Of a stretch of 42,968 nt of DNA, positions 1-9,781 are shown one piece after another; position 1 is the first letter of the stretch, and the number at the start of each line of letters is the position of its first letter. The stretch is from the NCBI GenBank assembly GCA_944323245.1, contig CALURT010000021.1, positions 1-42,968 on the forward strand, given 5' to 3'. The position numbers and the translations under genes are program-made. The notes under the pieces are model-generated. The model was given only the letters and a program-made list of their open reading frames with translations. It was not told the DNA's origin and did no database searches. This DNA comes from an uncultured Bacteroidales bacterium. GTDB taxonomy: Bacteria; Bacteroidota; Bacteroidia; Bacteroidales; UBA932.

Positions 1-18
1 TTCTTCACGTGTCATCAT
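1..18 (-). CDS. 5' end of a gene running off the left edge
   Basis: Only the first six codons are visible, reading MMTREE. The call rests on an ATG pair about 20 nt downstream of a good Bacteroidota-type promoter (-33 ATTG, -7 TACTTTTG) on the same strand. Either ATG could be the start. Nothing can be said about function. It is a separate transcription unit from the susCD operon that ends just upstream of it. Confidence 0.45.
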
Positions 19-36
19 TAGCTTTCCTTTTTTATG

Positions 37-68
37 CAAAAGTAGCGAGCATCACTGCACGCTACAAT
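37..68 (-). promoter_or_regulatory. Bacteroidota sigma-ABfr-type promoter
   Basis: On the minus strand an ATTG -33 element (65-68) is separated by 20 bases from a TACTTTTG -7 box (37-44), matching the TTTG-N19-21-TAnnTTTG consensus. It faces the partial gene at the left edge. The spacer is occupied by the palindrome of the preceding terminator. Confidence 0.6.
38..65 (-). terminator. Intrinsic terminator closing the susCD operon, overlapping a promoter
   Basis: Read on the minus strand, GTAGCG and CGCTAC form six pairs. A T.T mismatch and three further GCA/TGC pairs lie inside, with a GTGA loop. TTTT follows directly. It lies 34 nt after the BACON lipoprotein stop codon. The T-run is also part of the -7 box of the next promoter. 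Confidence 0.55.
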
Positions 69-98
69 ATGCATTTCTATGAGTGCTGGAAAAGACTG

Positions 99-2186
99 TT
101 ATTCCTGGGAAGCCTGATGCTCTCTCCATTCATTCAAGGTGTAGTAACGGCTGGCTGCGATACTGTGATCCTGCATGAACTGGACTGAAATAGGAACTGT
201 TCCAGTAAAATGATATGTATTTGGAGTATCTTCGGTAGTCGTAACATCCAAATCAAATGTAATTTCAGAAGCCTTGACAGTCACAGAACCTCCGGAAAGT
301 CTGAAACCCGTTCCGGTATAGCCGTTTGATCCGTTATAACGATATGAGGCACTTTTGCCATTCGCCGAATATACTACAGGCAACAACGTATTCTCGCCCG
401 GAGTTTCAGACCACGTACAAGTTCCTTCAGGAAGAGGATTATTACATCCGATGCCACTGTAATTGGCTTCAAAAGTATAATCACCCTTTATATACACAGG
501 CAAGTACATTGTGTACGCATTATTTACCGAAACCAAGTATATAATGAAAGCATGGCAGCCTTCAATGCCCCATTTGTTGCCTAAATAAAATCCCTGGTAT
601 CCCATAAAATTACCTGTCGTCAGTACGGCATCTGCGTCTGGCACTGGAACCAAAGTACTTTTACTTATAGGCATTTCCACATTACTGAATGTAGCTTCAT
701 ATTCAAACGTACCTATACTTGATTCTGTAGTAGGATCTATACGGTCAATAGTAGCATCGAATACGAAATTGTATGTCCCGTCATCATTTTTGGAAATGGT
801 GACAGTACTTCCTTCCATGAATTTACATTTATTACCATTGTATCCCTCTATAACTGCATCATCATTGCTACTTACCTGTTCATCTATCAGAGATCCCGGC
901 TCAGCATTGAGATTACCCTGCGGATGTCCGCTGGTAATAGTAGTCGGGACGGCCAAAGTAAATGTGCCTGTCGGAAGTTCGTCTCCGGACAAAGTACCGG
1001 CCTCGCCTGCTATATCAAAACAAATATAATCCATATACGGCACACCCTCGGCAGGAGACTTGCTTACATAGAAGTAGAGATTCCAGATGTTTGCCCCGGA
1101 TGCATAATAAGTATTGTAATTGTTCTCAAATGTAGCTCCTCCGACAGCAGCAAAAGAAGCATCGGCGATGGTTTCAATTGCTCCTGTGTAGCTGAAATTG
1201 GAAGCAGCACCATTAGCGTCATACAGTAATGCAGTAATAGTGTATGTACCATTTTCATTCACGATATCTATTGTGCCATCCAAAACCTCAAGCTCTGCAC
1301 CGTCCTTTATGATAGAAGTATAATAACGTTCGCTTCCATCGGCAGGTTTCAAAGAAAATGTATTGTCGGCATGCGCACCTGTCACGTCTACGGTATAAGT
1401 AGCGGCAGGAACTCCGGCAAGATAATCTTCCTGATCAACTGCATTGACAGCAAGATTTACTGTCGTATTGCCGTCTTCGGAAGTCAAGGCAATCAGATAC
1501 TCATTGAATGTAGTAAATCCGTTATCGTAGATTTTCATCGTATTGCCAAGATATGTCACTGCGGCTGTAGCCAATTCCTCTACACCGCCTGCCTGAGTTA
1601 CCACAAGGCTGTATATCGCATCACCTGCTTCGATGTAAACATGACCTTCACGAGGCGTAGATACCGGATTTTCCTCTACATCAAACTTCAGCGTGCTTTC
1701 TACCGGAGCAGCCTTGCTGTCGACAGCGGCTTCGATCCAGTCCTGCGCATCCTCGCCGATTTCGTATGTGTAGTCGATATTCGACTCAATGGCGAACTCT
1801 ATGGTCTGGGCCTCGGCGCTGATGTTATACACTGTCTCAATGGCAAATTCGGCACGGCCGGCCTGTGTAATCGTGATTACATTGCTCTTGGCGCCCATGG
1901 TGATGGTCACCTTCGCCGTCCTTGATTCATATTCATCATTGGCAGCCACGGTCATTTCCACTGTCACATCACCGGCCTCGCCTTCCGTTCTGTCAAAGGT
2001 CACCCAGTCCGCATCGGAGGCAATGGTCCACGCCGATGAGGCTGTAAAGCTAAGCGGGCTCGTTTCACCTTCCACAGCCACGCTCTTCTCAGAAGACGTC
2101 ATTTCCAGACTTTCCTGGAGTGTCTCCTGGCATCCGACTGCCATCATTGTCATGACAGCTGTCGCAATCAATGCTAATTTTTTCAT
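99..2186 (-). CDS. BACON-domain surface lipoprotein
   Basis: A 695-residue secreted lipoprotein. The N-terminus has a lipoprotein signal with lipobox AVGC and the acylated Cys at 19. Two BACON-like modules follow at about 30-112 and 115-200, each closing with a strand ending ITQAG or VTQAG. The remaining ~490 residues are beta-rich, acidic and aromatic, and I cannot assign them to a family. BACON domains are usually read as binding or spacer modules in Bacteroidota surface proteins. It is the last gene of the susCD operon, 40 bp after the pseudo-peptidase, so a surface substrate-binding role beside SusD is likely but inferred. Base composition is odd: the signal and BACON part is GC-rich (about 60% in one 60-base line), while the C-terminal part drops to about 37%. 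Confidence 0.8.
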   Translation of the reverse strand: MKKLALIATAVMTMMAVGCQETLQESLEMTSSEKSVAVEGETSPLSFTASSAWTIASDADWVTFDRTEGEAGDVTVEMTVAANDEYESRTAKVTITMGAKSNVITITQAGRAEFAIETVYNISAEAQTIEFAIESNIDYTYEIGEDAQDWIEAAVDSKAAPVESTLKFDVEENPVSTPREGHVYIEAGDAIYSLVVTQAGGVEELATAAVTYLGNTMKIYDNGFTTFNEYLIALTSEDGNTTVNLAVNAVDQEDYLAGVPAATYTVDVTGAHADNTFSLKPADGSERYYTSIIKDGAELEVLDGTIDIVNENGTYTITALLYDANGAASNFSYTGAIETIADASFAAVGGATFENNYNTYYASGANIWNLYFYVSKSPAEGVPYMDYICFDIAGEAGTLSGDELPTGTFTLAVPTTITSGHPQGNLNAEPGSLIDEQVSSNDDAVIEGYNGNKCKFMEGSTVTISKNDDGTYNFVFDATIDRIDPTTESSIGTFEYEATFSNVEMPISKSTLVPVPDADAVLTTGNFMGYQGFYLGNKWGIEGCHAFIIYLVSVNNAYTMYLPVYIKGDYTFEANYSGIGCNNPLPEGTCTWSETPGENTLLPVVYSANGKSASYRYNGSNGYTGTGFRLSGGSVTVKASEITFDLDVTTTEDTPNTYHFTGTVPISVQFMQDHSIAASRYYTLNEWREHQASQE

Positions 2187-2226
2187 AACTTTAATAATTA
2201 ATGGGATATTTTAATTTGTCAAGTTG

Positions 2227-4743
2227 CTATTTTTTATTGCCCAAAGCAGCATCTGCTATTGATAGAAGATATTCCAATCTATATCTGGTGTAAGAATCCC
2301 GACATACAGAAATTCCCGTTTTTATAGACTGACGTATTTCCTTCATATTCTGATAACATAATGCTTCAAGATCTTTTACGGAATCAACTGAAATTCCTTT
2401 GATTTCCGGTTTTATGTCCACTACATCTGCAATACCGGCAAAGCCTTTGTCCATTGCATCATTGTAATCCTGCGTCATCACAGACGAATAGGACACGACC
2501 TGAAGCAGCATATAAAGTCTCAACCGTTTTTCATCCGCCGAGGAACCGATTTTCCCTTTTCTGACATCTTTCATAAAAATATCCCGCAAATCATCGAGAT
2601 ACTCTTCCGGAGAATATGCACTTCCGGCTTTGTCATGAGCCATGGCGACATACGGCAGGCGAGAAAATACCCGGCAAAATTGCGACACGGTAGCAACCTT
2701 TGAAAATTCCGCCACCGACCGTGTCAAACCGCTCATGTGAAGCAAATTTTTATTTGCATCAAACCACGGTTGTGCGTCCATGTTTTCAGCAACGACATAT
2801 ATGGCTTTTCTCTGTATGTCTGCAGGTACAGGCTCGATTTTCGGCAATCCTGAATCCATGTAATTCGTCATCATGCCGCCGACGTATGTAGAAAACATAT
2901 TCGTAAGATTCACAAACCTGACCCACAGCCTTTCCGGAAACAGTTCCTTATACCAGTCAGGAATATTGTCATCATCGAACCATTTGTCAGCATTTGCCGC
3001 AACGAATTTGAGATGAGACATTCCGGCCTCATAAGCCGCAAAGACATCGTTCCCCAAATCATTACTGATTCCGCGGGGATCAATTGACAAAGGAACATAT
3101 TGCACAGGCAAATACAAATATTCCTGGATTCCGGCCTTTGATGCCAGCAGGCTGTCAAGCGCATGTGATTCATTATGCCTGAACGGGCGATAAAGCCATT
3201 CGATGGCAAACTTGTCGTACGAACCGATCTTGTCAACTATTGTGGTCACTCCACGTTCTTTATCTCCTGGCTTTGCAATATAATTGAATATGACATTGTC
3301 CGTAACGGATGCAGTTATGCCGTGTTCCGACGTAAATTCAGGATCCAGCAACTGTTCAGGAGAATAGGCATAACTTCCTGCCATATTCGGCGAAAGCCCG
3401 AGACATTGTCCGAATACTCCCATCATCTGGGCTTTCAACACTTCACATACCGCATCGTCAGATATATGATAAGACTGATAGCGGGTATCTACGTCCGATA
3501 TTGCAAATACTCCTGCTTCAAATGCTATAGTCTGATAATCTGCCGGCACAGTTATTTTACAGCTCAATATCTGACCCGTCGTTTTATCAATCAAAAAAGA
3601 CGCTCCTATTCTCGACTGCCGGTTCTGACTGTACACTACGCATGAAGCCAACGGATCTTCTACCTTAAAAGAAGCATCGGACGGATAAGGCTCTACAACG
3701 ATGGCATTGCGCAAGCCAATTGCAGCAAAGGCCGGTTCCCATGCCATGATACCTTCGGTCACAGCCTTGGTCCATGTCGGGCCCAACAATGTATCGACGT
3801 ATATCTTAATAGGGTTTTCTACTTCAGAGCCTTCACCATTGAAATACGCCGTTTCGTCTTTCGGACGAACATTCCATCTATAAGCCCATTGCCCCTTTTT
3901 CGTTCCGCCGTCTGAATCGAATGCAGTATAACTTATCTTTTTTGTCCCGATTCTTTGATCGGCTTCCCGTACCGGCATAGGGTCTTCCGGCAAAAGCGTA
4001 ATTGAAGACAAGAAATCGGCAGTAACAGTAGGCTTGTAAGCCAACTCTCCTCCAATTCCTGCAAGAGTAAGTTCATACGTTGCATTTTTTACAACTCCTA
4101 CCGATTGACCGAAAGACACTACTTCCCTAAGCAATGCAAGTTCGGATTTATATGCAGCATCTGCAATACGGTTATCGTCATAGGACTGCCCCCGCATATT
4201 GAACACTTTTTTATCGGAGAAGTCGAACATTTTGGAAGCATTGACGACTACTGCAGTCGAATCTGCATTGCGATATTTTATGGCAAACGCAAAAACGACT
4301 GGTTCACGAAGATCCAACGCTTTTATTATATTCTTGTCACCGTCTTTAACGATTAGATTTTTCGACGGTTGACGAAACAGGAGCAATGAATCCGTCTTAT
4401 CCAAGACATACACGGCATCAGATGATGCCACCATCCCCGGGAATAACAAGTGTGATTCTGATGATGAAACACGAGTAGACGTCAAGACTTTCCGGCCGAT
4501 AAGGGAATCCGGGATTTCAAGAAATACATCGTTTCCGGATTTATAGATAGTCATAACTCCGGACTCTTTCTCAAGGCCTTTTTTCTCAAGGAATTTCTGA
4601 TACGGGGTTTTCTTCGCTACCGTATCTGCAGTTTCCGTCTTGTCTTTCTTCGATTTGCGGACTTTCTTTGCGTCCATATCCGCCTCGGACAGCAATGTAA
4701 TCGCAACGAGGCAGGACAATATGATATACAGGTATTTTCTCAT
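2227..4743 (-). CDS. Secreted zinc-metalloprotease paralogue lacking all zinc ligands
   Basis: 838 residues with an N-terminal signal sequence and then a Lys-rich stretch, laid out like the upstream metalloprotease (DUF5117/DUF4953-type family) and collinear with it. Shared blocks such as LLPE, DPEFT and the PGDKERGV motif allow unambiguous alignment. At the active site the partner's HEIGHTLGFMHNM becomes GVFGQCLGLSPNM, so three His and the Glu are Gly, Gln, Pro and Val (442, 446, 452 and 443). The SIMDY Met-turn is SVTDN. The fold is probably kept without zinc hydrolysis. I chose the ATG at 4743 because GGAGGAGG lies just upstream; an in-frame ATG at 4761, overlapping the previous stop as ATGA, would add six residues before the signal peptide. 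A binding, chaperone or regulatory role for the active partner is possible. Confidence 0.75.
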   Translation of the reverse strand: MRKYLYIILSCLVAITLLSEADMDAKKVRKSKKDKTETADTVAKKTPYQKFLEKKGLEKESGVMTIYKSGNDVFLEIPDSLIGRKVLTSTRVSSSESHLLFPGMVASSDAVYVLDKTDSLLLFRQPSKNLIVKDGDKNIIKALDLREPVVFAFAIKYRNADSTAVVVNASKMFDFSDKKVFNMRGQSYDDNRIADAAYKSELALLREVVSFGQSVGVVKNATYELTLAGIGGELAYKPTVTADFLSSITLLPEDPMPVREADQRIGTKKISYTAFDSDGGTKKGQWAYRWNVRPKDETAYFNGEGSEVENPIKIYVDTLLGPTWTKAVTEGIMAWEPAFAAIGLRNAIVVEPYPSDASFKVEDPLASCVVYSQNRQSRIGASFLIDKTTGQILSCKITVPADYQTIAFEAGVFAISDVDTRYQSYHISDDAVCEVLKAQMMGVFGQCLGLSPNMAGSYAYSPEQLLDPEFTSEHGITASVTDNVIFNYIAKPGDKERGVTTIVDKIGSYDKFAIEWLYRPFRHNESHALDSLLASKAGIQEYLYLPVQYVPLSIDPRGISNDLGNDVFAAYEAGMSHLKFVAANADKWFDDDNIPDWYKELFPERLWVRFVNLTNMFSTYVGGMMTNYMDSGLPKIEPVPADIQRKAIYVVAENMDAQPWFDANKNLLHMSGLTRSVAEFSKVATVSQFCRVFSRLPYVAMAHDKAGSAYSPEEYLDDLRDIFMKDVRKGKIGSSADEKRLRLYMLLQVVSYSSVMTQDYNDAMDKGFAGIADVVDIKPEIKGISVDSVKDLEALCYQNMKEIRQSIKTGISVCRDSYTRYRLEYLLSIADAALGNKK

Positions 4744-4757
4744 AAGACCTCCTCCAA

Positions 4758-7370
4758 TCATTCAAGTCCGAATTCAATTGTTTTTATAAGAAGTTCATAA
4801 TGAATCTTATCCTTTGCCGCTGCTCCTGACATTCTGCTTTTCATTAGATTTTTCGCCTGACTCAAAAATGCGTAGATGTCGGAAACGCCCATTGTACCTG
4901 AATTGAAAGTATATCTCGGAAACCACTCATATCCGCTGACCGGACTGTACATGAGAGAGCCGGCCATAAGCGAACTCTCCGCATCGAAAGATTTAGTCAC
5001 AAGTTCTTGATCGTCAGTGATTGCAACAGATGTTTCGCTGCCAGGCAATCTGAATCCTCCCGATTGCATCAATTGCATGACAAATGCCCTTTGGAACTGC
5101 CTTTGAGCATCGGTAAGACGTTTCCCGTTACGTGTCGGAGCCCAAACCTTGCCATAAATCACATCCATGCACTGCTTGAAACTGAATTCATCGGTCACGA
5201 CACCGTCAGACAAAGACGCCAGGTACGGAGTCATCATTATCAACTGATAAATTATCTCCCTCATGGCATATTCAGGTGTCCCTATCATCGGCAGATTATC
5301 CACTACGTCCTTGTCTCCCAACCAATCCAAATCTTCAGCCATGGTAAACAGATAATTGAGGGCCTCCTTCTGCTTTGCTGCAGGAATGTTCTCGAATCTC
5401 GGCATCGTATCATCCGCCTTTATCTCATTCTTGTACAAACCGCCCACGTTCAACGTGACATGCTGTACGTACATCAGATACTGGTTCAAAATGGCATTGT
5501 AAATATCCATTCTGAATTCATAATCTTCGTCATCTTCCGGATTGATCCAGTCTATATAATTCTTGGTTATATATTTGAGGTTTGCCACACCGTATTTCGT
5601 TGCAGCTACAGCATCATTGCTCAAATCCTCTGTCTGCGAGCGAGGATCAAAGAACATGGAATAAAACTGCTGCTTACCGTAACGGTACACAGGGCTTGCC
5701 GCCAATGAATCCGTAATCCACTGCGAGGTAATCGCAGCCTCATCTTCAAATGAATCCACATCGAAAATAGGGGTATATGTCCATTTCACGAGCCACTTGT
5801 CATACTCGCCGAAACGAGGAGGAGTGAGTTTTACGCCACGCTCCTTGTCTCCCGGCTGGGCCACATAATTGAAACGGGCATAGTCCATGATGGAAGTCGT
5901 TGTCCCTGTTTCCGTGGTGAACTCCGGATCCCTCAGTTTTTCTACCGGAATCACGGACGAGCCGCTCATGTTGTGCATGAATCCGAGAGTGTGTCCGATT
6001 TCATGGGAAAGCACATATCTGATGGCATCTCCGAGGATTTCCTCAGGCAAATCCACAGCCCTGACATCCGGATCGGCCTGCGCCGTCTGCACGAATCTCC
6101 ACTCGGTAATCAATTTTACAATGTCATGGTAGACATACACTGCGGCATTGATGATTTCGCCGCTGCGAGGATCCACCCACGACGGTCCCATGGCGTTCTG
6201 AATGCCGATAGGAGCATATCTGATACAACTGTATTTGATATTTTCAGGGTCGAACTCCGGATCTTCTTCAGGAGTAGGGAAAAACTTCGCCACGATGGCA
6301 TTCTTGAAACCGATTTCCTCGAACACTTCCTGCCACTGCTCCACGCCTTCTTTCAGGTAAGGTTTCCACCACTCAGGGAAATCGTTGTCGATATAGAATA
6401 CGATAGGCTTTACAGGTTCAACAAGTTCGCCCCTGCGGTAAGCTGCCGTATCGGACGGCTCAAGTCTCCACCTGTTGGCGAAATATACAGGAAGAGATGA
6501 TGAATTTGTCGAACCGAGCTGGATTCTCGGTGTGAAGAATACGCCTATCCTGTAATCCGCCATTCTCGGATGATAGACCTCTTCCGGCAAAAGGACTATC
6601 GAGCGGGTAAGTTCAGCTGTCAGCGGCTGGTCTTTCAGTAATGTCTGGCCTGCAGCGTTCGTCATAGTGTATGTATAGCTCATCGACGACGTTACCGAAA
6701 CATTGTCATCGAACGACTTCACTCCGGTAATGAACGACAGGTCCTTTTTGAAATTTTCAGTCCTTGTATATGAAGCATACGCAGCGTATTCGGAGAACGG
6801 ACTCATCTTCTTGTCATGCGAGAGGAAGACGTCCGTCATGTCGAATACCACTGCCGTGCTGTCGTTATTGTACGCCTTGATCGGGAAATTCTTCAATACA
6901 GCTCCGACAGTGCTCTTGCTGAGTGCCTTTTCGATATTTGCGTCATTGGCTATGTAATCCGTGTTCACATTACGCATCTGCACGGTGCTGTCGACTTTCG
7001 TGAAAACGATGTGCATAAGTTCCGACGGTTTCGCTCCCACCACGCCGTTTGCATTGTCGCTTATGGACTTGATGGTGGAACCCATTATCATTTCACGTCC
7101 GAACAGCGAAAGCGGGAACTCGAAATACACCTTGCCATCAAGCAAATGCAGGGTGATCATACCCTCGTCCACCGTGTGCTGCTTCTTGAACAGTTTGTCA
7201 TATTTGGTCTCTTTCTTGACCGTATCCACCTGCTCTGTATCCTTCTTGGATTTACGGGATTTTTTCTTCGCCCTTGCATCCAAGGCATTGTCAGGAGCAA
7301 GAAACATCAATGCACCGGCCACAAGGAAAACCATTGCGGCGAGCTGCGTTCTGTGATTTGTGAAAAACAT
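4758..7370 (-). CDS. Secreted zinc-dependent metalloprotease (DUF5117/DUF4953-type)
   Basis: 870 residues with an N-terminal hydrophobic signal segment (about 10-26) and a Lys-rich patch at 35-53. The metzincin motif HExxHxxGxxH is intact at 456-466, with zinc ligands H456, H460 and H466 and catalytic E457. SIMDY, with Met495, forms the expected Met-turn. This is a large-protease family common in Bacteroidota, seen next to SusC/SusD, DUF4843 and PKD-like genes. It likely cleaves proteins or peptides in the periplasm or at the surface and feeds the SusCD importer. It lies 27 bp after the PKD-like gene, and its stop overlaps a possible start of its inactive paralogue. The 5' half is richer in GC than the 3' half. 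Substrate is unknown. Confidence 0.85.
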   Translation of the reverse strand: MFFTNHRTQLAAMVFLVAGALMFLAPDNALDARAKKKSRKSKKDTEQVDTVKKETKYDKLFKKQHTVDEGMITLHLLDGKVYFEFPLSLFGREMIMGSTIKSISDNANGVVGAKPSELMHIVFTKVDSTVQMRNVNTDYIANDANIEKALSKSTVGAVLKNFPIKAYNNDSTAVVFDMTDVFLSHDKKMSPFSEYAAYASYTRTENFKKDLSFITGVKSFDDNVSVTSSMSYTYTMTNAAGQTLLKDQPLTAELTRSIVLLPEEVYHPRMADYRIGVFFTPRIQLGSTNSSSLPVYFANRWRLEPSDTAAYRRGELVEPVKPIVFYIDNDFPEWWKPYLKEGVEQWQEVFEEIGFKNAIVAKFFPTPEEDPEFDPENIKYSCIRYAPIGIQNAMGPSWVDPRSGEIINAAVYVYHDIVKLITEWRFVQTAQADPDVRAVDLPEEILGDAIRYVLSHEIGHTLGFMHNMSGSSVIPVEKLRDPEFTTETGTTTSIMDYARFNYVAQPGDKERGVKLTPPRFGEYDKWLVKWTYTPIFDVDSFEDEAAITSQWITDSLAASPVYRYGKQQFYSMFFDPRSQTEDLSNDAVAATKYGVANLKYITKNYIDWINPEDDEDYEFRMDIYNAILNQYLMYVQHVTLNVGGLYKNEIKADDTMPRFENIPAAKQKEALNYLFTMAEDLDWLGDKDVVDNLPMIGTPEYAMREIIYQLIMMTPYLASLSDGVVTDEFSFKQCMDVIYGKVWAPTRNGKRLTDAQRQFQRAFVMQLMQSGGFRLPGSETSVAITDDQELVTKSFDAESSLMAGSLMYSPVSGYEWFPRYTFNSGTMGVSDIYAFLSQAKNLMKSRMSGAAAKDKIHYELLIKTIEFGLE

Positions 7371-7397
7371 ATCGATTATCGGTTATTTTAATTGTTA

Positions 7398-8957
7398 TTA
7401 TCTTGGTGTAGATGCAATTGCAGTAATCTCACCGAAGCCTTCGAATACTTCGCCCTCATCAGTCATAGAGAAAAGTCCTGTATTTACATTGAATGGTTTC
7501 AAGTAAATCTTTCCTTCTCCCGTAGACTCGTTATAGGTCACGATCAGCATCTGCAATTGATGAGTAGGCAATACGAAATCATACTCAGTATTGTCGTCAA
7601 GATTCTGTGTGCCATACCATGCTTGTTGGTAATGGATAATTTTTGTAATCTTCTCGCCAGTATTGTCCGGAGTCCAAGAAACTCGTCTGGTAGTTATTCT
7701 GTCTCCTGTAATTATATTGGCATACACGCTTTCCGGCGTAGCATAATAAAATACATTGGCATTATCGCAAAAAGCAAAACTTATGGCATTTTCTATATCT
7801 GTTCCATCCAATTCATATTCTGAATACCCTATCGGATCGGTTTCCAAATTAAAGGAACTTACAACATACCCGCTGTTATTTGTTTTGACAACAAAACTTA
7901 AAATGTTATTTTGAAGAGACCCGGCACCAAGACATTCCGAATTTGCAATAGAATACGAGGTTGAAACATTTGCATGAAGCATACTTCCGGATGTTCCTGC
8001 CGACCAACCTACTATATAATAGAATCCATCATGAACGGAGTCGAAAAAGGCAAAATCCCCTTGGTCGCGCTTGCTATAGGCTGAGTTAGTTTCCGTTATA
8101 ACATTTTTGGGTTCTAAATTAAATCCGGCTTCTCCATATGTTGCACCTATTCTACAAGACATGTTATACAAACGATTATTCACAATCGCTCCGGAAGTAG
8201 CTCCGCCATAATTGAATATCTCATCTACGTCATACTCTTCATCGGAAGATCCCATCACTATCAGATCTTCCGAATCAAGTTCCCGTTCCATTGTCAGCAA
8301 ACTCATTGAAATCATTTCTGTTTCCGACCCTACCAGCAATCGTGATGTATTATATGTAGCTCCTTGGCTTGTCATATTATAACACATTGATTTTATATTT
8401 CCTTGATATTTGGAATCATTAGCGAGCGAATACAGATTTCTTATATATGTAATGTCTTCTTCCTCATAATCAAAAGTAACCCGCTCCGAAGAAACAAAAT
8501 CAATATCCGAGGTTTTCCCTCGATCTTTCGTATGAGCGACAACCAGACCTTCACCTAACGATGTTCCAATGAAAATAGACCATGCTTTATAACTTCCATA
8601 GCCTGTTATATTATCTGTCACGGTTAGTGAAAGAATATACGGTATCTCAGATGGTGTTTGAGCTATTTGTAATTCTAAAATAGGCTCTTCACTAATTATA
8701 AGCCGATTATTTGCATTATTGGGGGTCATATCAATTTCCCATAAATATGAAAGATCTTCGGGATTTCTACCTTCTTGCGATACCTGAGGTTCAATTCTCA
8801 ATATTTCACCATATGCAATCGAAATAGTATCTTGTTCATTGCCGAATACTATATCTGGAATTGTCTTCGTTGCCTTAGTACTCAAATCCTTATAACAAGA
8901 AGAGAATACACCTAAAATAACTATCGACAAAAGAAATATATAATTGTTTTTTTTCAT
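7398..8957 (-). CDS. PKD-like family lipoprotein of a SusCD locus
   Basis: 519 residues. The signal peptide ends in lipobox FSSC with the acylated Cys at 21. The N-terminal part (about 30-125) looks like a PKD/Ig-like module, with a run IAYGEILRIEPQVS and the closing strand ILSLTVTDN. The remainder is consistent with a beta-propeller-like or beta-rich domain, but I see no catalytic motif. An in-frame ATG 57 bases upstream would put 19 residues before the signal peptide; the chosen ATG sits one base after the previous gene's TGA, which fits translational coupling. Genes of this kind commonly follow susD and a DUF4843 gene. A surface accessory binding role is inferred. Confidence 0.75.
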   Translation of the reverse strand: MKKNNYIFLLSIVILGVFSSCYKDLSTKATKTIPDIVFGNEQDTISIAYGEILRIEPQVSQEGRNPEDLSYLWEIDMTPNNANNRLIISEEPILELQIAQTPSEIPYILSLTVTDNITGYGSYKAWSIFIGTSLGEGLVVAHTKDRGKTSDIDFVSSERVTFDYEEEDITYIRNLYSLANDSKYQGNIKSMCYNMTSQGATYNTSRLLVGSETEMISMSLLTMERELDSEDLIVMGSSDEEYDVDEIFNYGGATSGAIVNNRLYNMSCRIGATYGEAGFNLEPKNVITETNSAYSKRDQGDFAFFDSVHDGFYYIVGWSAGTSGSMLHANVSTSYSIANSECLGAGSLQNNILSFVVKTNNSGYVVSSFNLETDPIGYSEYELDGTDIENAISFAFCDNANVFYYATPESVYANIITGDRITTRRVSWTPDNTGEKITKIIHYQQAWYGTQNLDDNTEYDFVLPTHQLQMLIVTYNESTGEGKIYLKPFNVNTGLFSMTDEGEVFEGFGEITAIASTPR

Positions 8958-8958
8958 A

Positions 8959-9771
8959 TCAATACACCAACAACGTTTCATAAATAGTAGGGATCTCATC
9001 CGGTTTAGTACCATTTCCTACTGCCACAGTATAATTACTATAAGCCTCATAATCATCACTATGCATTAATGGGGCATCAGGATGTTCCTTATCATAGTTT
9101 GCCACATATTCCCGCAGCGTACGGGATGCGGCATACCAAAATGTAATGGTTTGTAGAACCACTCCTTGCGCCGCTTCTTCTTCCGTCGGCTTCTGTTGAC
9201 TGTAGGTCTCTATTTCTTCACCAAATACAGTGATCAACACGCTATGTAAATTACGGCTGTATCCATGGCAAAAGAAATTATACCAGGCTCTCCAGACTTT
9301 TTCCTGCGCTGGTCTTGCGTAAGTTTCCGACCATGATACAATCGTAGCATCAAATCCGGAATATCCCTTTCTAAAGTATTCGTTGGGCTGAATTTGCAGA
9401 GTAGTAACAAGTTCGTCAACGTTAACTTGAAGTTTTTTTACTTCAACTAAAATATAACCAGACATGGCTCCGGCCTTTACAACGGCTTCAATAATCCGAA
9501 AATCGGCATTCTCTTTGGCCGTGTTGCGCTCATGATCCTTAATCAATACTGAAACCGGTCTATCATAATCAGCGACAGGACCAACCAATTCCAACGGCAC
9601 CCGCAATGTATCCAAAGCTTCAGTAAGCCCTCTCAAGGAAAAAGAATTTGTAGTAGAGACAAAACTTACAGCTGAATCTTCCATCTTATATACGTCTATA
9701 TCATCTTTTTTACATGATAAGACGACAGAAATGGCTGCTAAGATTAAAATTATAGATGGTAATGTTTTCAT
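8959..9771 (-). CDS. DUF4843-type surface lipoprotein
   Basis: 270 residues with lipobox VLSC (Cys20), followed by KKDD, which fits the Bacteroidota lipoprotein export signal for the cell surface. The middle (about 35-160) has the pattern of a DUF4843 protein: FVSTTNSFSLRG, then LRVPLELVGPVADYDRPVSV. The C-terminal part is aromatic-rich. The start was set at the ATG in front of the signal sequence, since the longer frame adds 11 unlikely residues. It lies between susD (10 bp) and the PKD-like gene (1 bp) in one operon. No biochemical function is established for the family; an accessory role in substrate capture is inferred. Confidence 0.75.
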   Translation of the reverse strand: MKTLPSIILILAAISVVLSCKKDDIDVYKMEDSAVSFVSTTNSFSLRGLTEALDTLRVPLELVGPVADYDRPVSVLIKDHERNTAKENADFRIIEAVVKAGAMSGYILVEVKKLQVNVDELVTTLQIQPNEYFRKGYSGFDATIVSWSETYARPAQEKVWRAWYNFFCHGYSRNLHSVLITVFGEEIETYSQQKPTEEEAAQGVVLQTITFWYAASRTLREYVANYDKEHPDAPLMHSDDYEAYSNYTVAVGNGTKPDEIPTIYETLLVY

Positions 9772-9781
9772 AAATCCGTTT

